A stretch of DNA of 64,000 nt, from NCBI GenBank assembly GCA_030650395.1, contig JAUSDY010000030.1:1-64000 (forward strand), read 5' to 3'. Position numbers and translations under genes: made by a program. Below are positions 58,914 through 64,000 of this stretch, piece by piece (positions within the stretch are counted from its first letter, which is position 1; every line of letters begins with the position of its first letter). Origin of the DNA: Acidobacteriota bacterium. Its GTDB lineage: Bacteria; Acidobacteriota; Vicinamibacteria; Vicinamibacterales; UBA2999. The notes beneath the pieces are model-generated. The model was not told the DNA's origin. It worked only from the letters and a program-made list of their open reading frames with translations, and made no database searches.

Positions 58914-59753
58914 ATGGCTGTTCCTGTTCGCATCGACACGCTCGACGATCCGCGCGTCGCCGAGTACCGGCACGTCACCAATCCCGCACACCTGCTCGCG
59001 CGATCGCTCTTCGTGGTGGAAGGCAGGCTCGTCGTCGAGCGGCTGCTCGCGCTGCCGCAGTGGCAGACGCATTCGGTGCTCGTCACGCAGGCCGCATCCG
59101 ACAACCTCGGCGCCCCCCTCGATCGCACCGACGCGGCGATTTATCTCACCGAACAATCGTTGATGAACCAGATCGCCGGGTTCAACATTCACCGCGGTTG
59201 CCTTGCGCTTGCGGCGCGGCAGCCGGAGCGCACCCTCGATCACGCCGGGGCCGATCGGGCGCAACGGGCCTTGATCCTCGAAGGCGTCAGCAATCCTGAC
59301 AATATCGGCGGACTGTTCCGCAGCGCCGAGGCATTCGGGGTGGATCTGGTGGTGCTCGGCCCGGAGTGCGGCGATCCGCTCTATCGAAAGGCGATTCGCA
59401 CCTCGATGGGGTCGACCCTGGCTGTGCCGTTCGTTCGTGCCGGTGACTGGCCCGCGGCGATTGGCGTGCTCCGCGCATCGCGTTTTCAGGTCGTCGCGCT
59501 CACCCCCGCCGCGAGCGCGTTACCAATCAGCAGCATTACGCCTGCAGGCCCAAAGGTCGCGATACTCGTGGGCGCGGAGGGAGCGGGGCTGTCGGCGCCG
59601 GCGATGGCGGCCGCCGACTTGCGCGCGCGCATCCCGATGAGCGGCGCGATCGATTCGTTGAACGTCACGACGGCTGCGTCGATCGCGCTCTACCACTTTT
59701 CACTACACTCAGCCGGGCCCCGCGCGCGGCAGCCGCGCGTGGGTGGGAGATGA
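58914..59753 (+). CDS. TrmH/SpoU-family RNA 2'-O-methyltransferase
   Basis: This protein of 279 residues starts at ATG 58914 (MAVPVRIDTLDDPRVAEYRH); GTG 58890 would overlap nadE. The N-terminal domain resembles the L30e-like substrate-binding part (LFVVEGRLVVERLLALPQ). The SpoU domain has motif 1 (GVSNPDNIGGLFRSAEAFGV), motif 2 (VAILVGAEGAGLS) and motif 3 (SLNVTTAASIALYHFSLHSA), forming the SAM-binding knot. It methylates a ribose in tRNA or rRNA; the target is not readable. The last 12 residues (GPRARQPRVGGR) are encoded by a GC-rich palindrome. The stop overlaps the next ATG. Confidence 0.92.
   Translation: MAVPVRIDTLDDPRVAEYRHVTNPAHLLARSLFVVEGRLVVERLLALPQWQTHSVLVTQAASDNLGAPLDRTDAAIYLTEQSLMNQIAGFNIHRGCLALAARQPERTLDHAGADRAQRALILEGVSNPDNIGGLFRSAEAFGVDLVVLGPECGDPLYRKAIRTSMGSTLAVPFVRAGDWPAAIGVLRASRFQVVALTPAASALPISSITPAGPKVAILVGAEGAGLSAPAMAAADLRARIPMSGAIDSLNVTTAASIALYHFSLHSAGPRARQPRVGGR
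59718..59743. repeat. GC-rich palindrome with GGCAGCC centre
   Basis: CGCGCGG-CAG-CCGCGCG with outer CCC/GGG forms a stable hairpin inside the 3' end of the TrmH gene. It shares centre and flank with 39090-39114. Confidence 0.8.
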
Positions 59754-60691
59754 TGCCGCTCGTTGAAGACGTCCTCACTTTTCTCACCCGGCGCATGCAG
59801 TTCGAGGCGGAATGGGCGGTGCAGAAGGCCGACGCGTTCACGTGGTGGCCGTCGGCGCTGGCGCAGCGGGTGTGGACCGCGCCCGCGCGCGACTTCCAGG
59901 GCATCGAGCTCACGGCCCTTCACATCGAAACCGATCTGCTCGCCGACGTGACGTTCAACTCATCGTCTTGGCCGCGGCTGGCGGCGGTCAACCGCTACGC
60001 GACGCTCAGTGCCTACGTCGCCGACATCGCGAGCGGCACGATCCGTCTTCACGCCTCGGTGTCGTTGACGACGGAGAATCATCTGCTCGCGCGCGCCATC
60101 GCGCTGCATGCCATGGCGCTGCAGATTGCCGACGCGCATGCCGAAGCACAGCAGCTCGCCGACGCGTTCGGAGCAACGGCTGCCGCGTCCGCGCATCCGG
60201 TGCGCGGCCCACGCGTCACGCCCGATGAAATGGTCAAGATCGGCGACGTCTATCAGGAACGCGGCGAGGCCGACTCACCGTTTGGATCCGAGGAGCTGGC
60301 GCAGTTGGTCCACCTGGATCCACGGCCGTGGCTGCTGGCCGCCAACGAGCTGCACCGCGTCGATGCCGATCTGGATTTTGCGCCGGGACTGCCGTCACGG
60401 CTTGAATTCGACGCCGGCGAACCACATCCAGCGCTCGGCAGCGGCTTGCAGATGCGGCTGATGCTGCCGGTCGACCCCGATCCGATGATCGCGCAGACGC
60501 TCAACGCCAACGAATGCCTCGAGCCCGACGCGCATCAATTAGGCGCGTGGTGCGTCGATGACGACCGGGGATTGCACTTCGCGGGATTCGTGCCGGCAGC
60601 CGCGCACATGCCCGGCCTGTCACGCGCGCTCGCGTACCACATGTCGGCAAGAAACGACTGGGCCCGCGCCCTGCTCTTCCCCGCCGGATAA
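59750..60691 (+). CDS. Hypothetical protein, conserved pattern
   Basis: This 313-residue cytoplasmic-looking protein begins MMPLVEDVLTFLTRRMQFEA at the ATGA overlap with the TrmH gene. It has alpha/beta composition: FQGIELTALHIETDLLADVT, HLLARAIALHAMALQIADAH, and QLGAWCVDDDRGLHFAGFVP. I do not recognise a domain; alternation of hydrophobic strands and acidic helices suggests a bacterial regulator or chaperone-like fold. It is followed by a tandem repeat block and convergent with glpK. Confidence 0.65.
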   Translation: MMPLVEDVLTFLTRRMQFEAEWAVQKADAFTWWPSALAQRVWTAPARDFQGIELTALHIETDLLADVTFNSSSWPRLAAVNRYATLSAYVADIASGTIRLHASVSLTTENHLLARAIALHAMALQIADAHAEAQQLADAFGATAAASAHPVRGPRVTPDEMVKIGDVYQERGEADSPFGSEELAQLVHLDPRPWLLAANELHRVDADLDFAPGLPSRLEFDAGEPHPALGSGLQMRLMLPVDPDPMIAQTLNANECLEPDAHQLGAWCVDDDRGLHFAGFVPAAAHMPGLSRALAYHMSARNDWARALLFPAG

Positions 60692-60696
60692 ACGAA

Positions 60697-60775
60697 ACCA
60701 CGAAGGACACGAAGGACACGAAGGACACGAAGGACACGAAGGATATTTGTCTTCGTGCTCTTCGTGACCTTCGTG
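60697..60775. repeat. CACGAAGGA tandem repeat with inverted end
   Basis: Five tandem copies of the 9-mer CACGAAGGA are followed by CTTCGTGCTCTTCGTGACCT and TCGTGG, the reverse complement words. The block can fold as a hairpin and lies between convergent genes. Confidence 0.85.
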
Positions 60776-60782
60776 GTTGCCT

Positions 60783-62327
60783 TTAGGATTCCCAGTCGAG
60801 CGATCGGCCGACGGCTTTTTTCCATCCCGCGTAGAGGCGGTCGCGCTGCGCGGCATCCATCGCCGGACGGAACTCGCGATCGAGCGCCCAGTTGCGCGCC
60901 ACATCGTCGAGGCCATCCCAATAGCCCACGGCCAGGCCCGCGAGATACGCCGCGCCGAGCGCGGTCGTCTCGGCCACGACCGGGCGGCGGACCGTCACGT
61001 TCAGCAGGTCGGCTTGAAACTGCAGCAGCATGGCGTTGGCCGACGCGCCGCCGTCGACCTTGAGCGTCGTGAGCGGCAGGCCCGATTCGAGCTGCATCAC
61101 TTCGAGAACATCGCGCGTCTGATATGCCATGGCATCGACCGCGGCTCGCGCGATATGCGCCATCTTGGTGTTGCGGGTCAGCCCCACGATCACCCCGCGC
61201 GCGCGCGGATCCCAGTACGGCGCGCCCAAGCCGACGAACGCCGGCACGAGATAGACGCCGTCGGTGTCTGTCACCTCCGACATCAATCGTTCAACGTCGG
61301 CTGAGGCTTCAATCGCCTTCAAGCCGTCGCGCAGCCACTGCACCGCGGCACCCGCGACGAACACCGACCCTTCGAGCGCGTAGGTCGTCTTGCCGCCGAT
61401 CTTCCAGGCCACGGTCGTCAACAGGCCTTTCTCCGACGGCACCGGCGTGCTGCCGGTGTTGAGCAACATGAAGCAGCCGGTCCCGTAGGTGTTCTTCGCC
61501 GAGCCGGCTTCGAAACACGCTTGCCCGAACAGCGCCGCCTGCTGATCGCCGGCGTTGCCGGCCACTTTGACGGCCGTGCCGAACAATTTGGGATCGGTTT
61601 CTCCGTAGACCTCGCTCGACGATCGCACCTCGGGCAACATCGCTCGCGGCACATCGAGCAGCTTCAGCAGCTCGTCGTCCCACTGCAGCGTGTGGATGTT
61701 GAACAGCAGCGTCCGGCTGGCGTTGCTGACGTCGGTGACGTGGCACTTGCCGCCGGTCAGCCGCCAGATCAGGAATGTGTCGATCGTGCCGAACAGGACC
61801 TCGCCTCGCGCAGCGCGCTCGCGCACGCCGTCGTACGAATCGAGCAGGTGCTTGATCTTGGTGCCCGAGAAATACGCGTCGACGACCAGGCCGGTCTTGT
61901 TGCGAAAGGTCGGCTCGTGCCCTGCCGCCTTCAACCGATCGCAGATCGGCGCCGTCACCCGGCTCTGCCACACGATCGCATTCGCGATTGGCTTGCCGCT
62001 CGCCTTCTCCCACAACACCGTCGTCTCACGCTGGTTGGTGATGCCGATGGCGGCCAGCTCCGCCGCGGTGATGCCCGCCTTCGCGATCGCATCCTTTGCC
62101 GTTTGCAGCTGCGTGGACCAGATCGCTTCAGGGTCGTGCTCGACGTGCCCGGGTCCCGGAAAGATTTGCGGGAATTCCTGTTGCGCTGTCGCGACCGCCG
62201 TTCCCGATTTGTCGAAGACGATGGCGCGGCTCGACGTGGTGCCCTGATCGAGGGCGAGGATGTACTGCCCTGCCCTGAGCGAAGGTTCGGTCTTCGAAGA
62301 AGATCGAACCTGAGTCGAATGGGTCAT
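60783..62327 (-). CDS. glpK: Glycerol kinase
   Basis: This protein of 514 residues starts at ATG 62327 ([20 protein letters not shown]), overlapping the upstream channel gene by 4 bp. FGGY-kinase hallmarks are [20 protein letters not shown] (phosphate 1), [20 protein letters not shown], the catalytic aspartate in [20 protein letters not shown], and the C-terminal [20 protein letters not shown]. It converts glycerol to sn-glycerol 3-phosphate. The pair with the glycerol channel forms a simple uptake-and-trap operon. The first 18 residues are not part of the fold. Confidence 0.96.
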   Translation of the reverse strand: MTHSTQVRSSSKTEPSLRAGQYILALDQGTTSSRAIVFDKSGTAVATAQQEFPQIFPGPGHVEHDPEAIWSTQLQTAKDAIAKAGITAAELAAIGITNQRETTVLWEKASGKPIANAIVWQSRVTAPICDRLKAAGHEPTFRNKTGLVVDAYFSGTKIKHLLDSYDGVRERAARGEVLFGTIDTFLIWRLTGGKCHVTDVSNASRTLLFNIHTLQWDDELLKLLDVPRAMLPEVRSSSEVYGETDPKLFGTAVKVAGNAGDQQAALFGQACFEAGSAKNTYGTGCFMLLNTGSTPVPSEKGLLTTVAWKIGGKTTYALEGSVFVAGAAVQWLRDGLKAIEASADVERLMSEVTDTDGVYLVPAFVGLGAPYWDPRARGVIVGLTRNTKMAHIARAAVDAMAYQTRDVLEVMQLESGLPLTTLKVDGGASANAMLLQFQADLLNVTVRRPVVAETTALGAAYLAGLAVGYWDGLDDVARNWALDREFRPAMDAAQRDRLYAGWKKAVGRSLDWES

Positions 62328-63106
62328 CGACCGGCCTCCGGCGCGACGTGATGTTTGTTGACGAAGATGTCGTAGAGGAATGCGCCGAGTATCGCGCCGA
62401 CACACGGTGCGACCACCGGCACCCACCACCAGCCGCCGCCGGCGGTGAACACGCCGGGACCCCAGCCGGCCACGGCGGTAAACAGCCGCGGGCCAAGGTC
62501 ACGAGCGGGATTGATCGCATATCCGGCGTTGAACCCGAACGCGACGCCAATCGCGAGCACGAGCGCGCCGACCAGCGGGCCCGTCAGCCAGGCCGGAGGC
62601 GCGGTGTTGCGCTGATCGGTCACGGCGAGCACGCCGGCCATCAGCAGCATCGTGCCGACCACCTGATCGACGAAGCCTCCAGCGATGGACAAGAACGGCT
62701 GCGGATAGGTGGCGAAGATGCCGGCCGTCGCCGTCGCGCCCTCGACCATCCGCGTGCCGCCGTCAAACGCCGAGAACGCCTCGCGATAGGTGGCAAACAC
62801 CAGCGCGGATGCCGCGAAGGCGCCGGCCGTTTGCGCCAGCGCGTACGGCAGCACCTTGCTCCACGGAAAGCTGCGGTGCACCGCGAGCGCGACCGTCACC
62901 GCCGGGTTCAAGTGCGCGCCCGACACGCCGCCCGCGGTGTAGATGCCGAGCATCACGGCCAGGCCCCAACCGATGTTGATCGCCAGAAACGACCCGTTTG
63001 CGTCTTTGCTGAGAACGGTCTGTGCGACGACGCCCACACCGAATGCGATGAGGATGAAAGTGCCGAAGAACTCGCCTGCGGCTTCCCGCGCTGTGCCTTT
63101 GAGCAT
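62324..63106 (-). CDS. glpF: Glycerol uptake facilitator / aquaglyceroporin (MIP family)
   Basis: This 260-residue MIP channel has six TM segments and two NPA-type half-helices: [10 protein letters not shown] (NPA) and [14 protein letters not shown], where the second asparagine box is NPARD as in glycerol facilitators. The arginine of the selectivity filter is in that box. MIP signature SGAHLNPAV is complete. With glycerol kinase directly coupled downstream, glycerol is the expected substrate. Confidence 0.94.
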   Translation of the reverse strand: MLKGTAREAAGEFFGTFILIAFGVGVVAQTVLSKDANGSFLAINIGWGLAVMLGIYTAGGVSGAHLNPAVTVALAVHRSFPWSKVLPYALAQTAGAFAASALVFATYREAFSAFDGGTRMVEGATATAGIFATYPQPFLSIAGGFVDQVVGTMLLMAGVLAVTDQRNTAPPAWLTGPLVGALVLAIGVAFGFNAGYAINPARDLGPRLFTAVAGWGPGVFTAGGGWWWVPVVAPCVGAILGAFLYDIFVNKHHVAPEAGR

Positions 63107-63133
63107 GCGGGATTCTAGCCTTTGTAAATCGGT

Positions 63134-63163
63134 TTTGTTATTCGTAATTCGTTATTGGTTATT
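63134..63163. repeat. AT-rich short-word repeat, second copy
   Basis: TTGTTATTCGTAATTCGTTA then TTGGTTATT matches 40561-40596 except at two positions. It directly precedes the stop of the methyltransferase gene. Confidence 0.8.
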
Positions 63164-63830
63164 TCACCCGTAACACAATGATGTGTTGCCAGGGAAGAAT
63201 GTCGATGACCTTGTCGAGCACGAAGCCTTCGGCCTCGAGCTCGGTCTTGACCTCCGCCACGCTCATCTTGTGGACTTCGAGAATCGGGACGCTCGCGTCT
63301 TCTTTCCGGAACTCGAGCAGCACCAGCCGGCCGCCGGACTTGAACGTCTCGCGCAGCCGCTGCAGGAAGATCTGCGGCGACTGCAGCTCGTGATAGACGT
63401 CAACCATGATGGCCAGATCGATCGAGGCGGGCAGCAGCTTCGGGTCCTCCATGCCGCCGAGCACGGTCGTCACGTTGGTGAGGCCCTCAGCGGTCACGCG
63501 GCGGTTGATCAACTCGATCATGCCGGGCTGGATGTCCGTGGCGAACACCTTCCCGGTTGGCCCCACGCTCTTCGACATGCGAGACGTGTAGTACCCCGAC
63601 CCTGCGCCGATATCGGCGACCACCATGCCGGGCTTCAAGTCGAGCGCGGCAATCGCTTTCGACGGCGCCTCTTCCTGCTCGCGCTCGGAGCGTTCGAGCC
63701 AGCCCGCGCCGCCCACGCCCATCACCGGCGCGAGCACGCGGCCGCTTACCGGATGCCGCCGCTGGGCCTCGACCACACCGGTCGCGGCCACGACCAGCAC
63801 CACGACGAGAGACGCAATACGCTGTAACAT
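63159..63830 (-). CDS. Exported class I SAM-dependent methyltransferase-like protein
   Basis: This protein of 223 residues starts at ATG 63830 (MLQRIASLVVVLVVAATGVV, then EAQRR), a clear signal peptide. The body is a complete class I Rossmann methyltransferase: KPGMVVADIGAGSGYYTSRM (motif I, D-x-G-x-G-x-G), TGKVFATDIQPGMIELINRR, ASIDLAIMVDVYHELQSPQI and SGGRLVLLEFRKED. SAM is not known to be present in the periplasm, so export is unexpected; the protein may act on SAM leaked from cells or have another role. An ATG at 63854 is possible but overlaps the divergent acetyltransferase start. Confidence 0.88.
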   Translation of the reverse strand: MLQRIASLVVVLVVAATGVVEAQRRHPVSGRVLAPVMGVGGAGWLERSEREQEEAPSKAIAALDLKPGMVVADIGAGSGYYTSRMSKSVGPTGKVFATDIQPGMIELINRRVTAEGLTNVTTVLGGMEDPKLLPASIDLAIMVDVYHELQSPQIFLQRLRETFKSGGRLVLLEFRKEDASVPILEVHKMSVAEVKTELEAEGFVLDKVIDILPWQHIIVLRVK

Positions 63831-63852
63831 TGGGAATCCGCTCTTTTCTGTC

Positions 63853-64000
63853 ATGACGCTGATTGCCCGAGCCGCGTCGCCAGACGACGCCCCGATGCTT
63901 GCCCAAATCTACAACGAAGGCATCGAAGATCGCGTCGGAACCTTTGAAACCCGCCCGCGGTCGGTCGACGATGTGCGCAAGTGGTTTGACGGTCATCCGA
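63853..64000 (+). CDS. GNAT acetyltransferase, N-terminal part (cut by window)
   Basis: The first 49 residues are seen: MTLIARAASPDDAPMLAQIY, then NEGIEDRVGTFETRPRSVDD. This is the opening of GNAT proteins of the phosphinothricin/methionine sulfoximine acetyltransferase type, where IYNEGIEDRVATFET is the typical first motif. The product would acetylate a small amine with acetyl-CoA. The gene runs off the window end. Its ATG is divergent from, and 23 bp from, the methyltransferase start. Confidence 0.85.
   Translation, partial: MTLIARAASPDDAPMLAQIYNEGIEDRVGTFETRPRSVDDVRKWFDGHP

Noticed and set aside
60697..60775. Possible CRISPR array
   Set aside because: The units are contiguous 9-mers without spacers and no cas gene is present.

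Overview
This is a high-GC bacterial chromosome segment. Its gene content points to an Acidobacteriota of the Vicinamibacteria type: a PQQ dehydrogenase, secreted beta-propeller proteins, DUF6152 and DUF6644 proteins, a TonB receptor with a carboxypeptidase-like N-domain, relics of eukaryotic-like Ser/Thr kinases, and very many palindromic intergenic repeats. The taxonomic call is inference; no rRNA or ribosomal protein is present.

Layout. (1) 1-2400 is mobile DNA: the end of a tyrosine-recombinase element with a palindrome cluster, then the last 51 codons of an integron integrase, then a two-cassette integron. Cassette 1 holds a ParE-type toxin-antitoxin pair and cassette 2 a PD-(D/E)XK nuclease-like gene; each ends in a recognisable attC site. 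The integrase remnant lies in the same orientation as the cassettes ('reverse' integron layout). (2) 2400-17900 is mostly housekeeping: a kinase relic, Ku, thymidine kinase, EF-P, Hsp20, an HtrA protease, an MscS channel, a 3-methyladenine glycosylase, a HEAT protein, UvrA, a TPR protein, a DinB protein and a gamma-glutamyltransferase, closed by tRNA-Thr(CGT). (3) 17981-21240 is a decayed tRNA-associated island with an AbiE toxin-antitoxin pair and a broken P4-type integrase. (4) 21210-29428 holds an outer-membrane protein, an octaheme cytochrome c and, divergent from it, a split chrB, a secreted protein and an iron(III)-type ABC transporter. (5) 29429-37400 is patchy: gene relics, a B12 radical SAM enzyme, two broken kinase genes, a PQQ dehydrogenase with an amidohydrolase, and VapC. 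(6) 37800-56200 encodes mainly exported proteins: an NHL propeller, a repeat lipoprotein, a secreted HpaI-like aldolase, a cytochrome c'-like/DUF6644/DUF6152 group, an amidase-CHRD fusion, an S9 peptidase with an M23 lipoprotein, and a tightly overlapping TonB receptor-RidA-DoxX-DCC operon. (7) 56224-64000 holds LOG, NAD synthetase, a TrmH methyltransferase, glycerol kinase with a glycerol channel, an exported methyltransferase and a partial acetyltransferase.

The most notable signals are the integron and a family of palindromic repeats. The repeats share a CTTTAG-like core and a GTAG flank, their arms change sequence together, and they supply stop codons and C-terminal tails to several unrelated genes. 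A second kind of repeat, made of short words, is carried in frame inside uvrA. Many neighbouring genes overlap by 4 bp (ATGA or GTGA), which indicates translational coupling.
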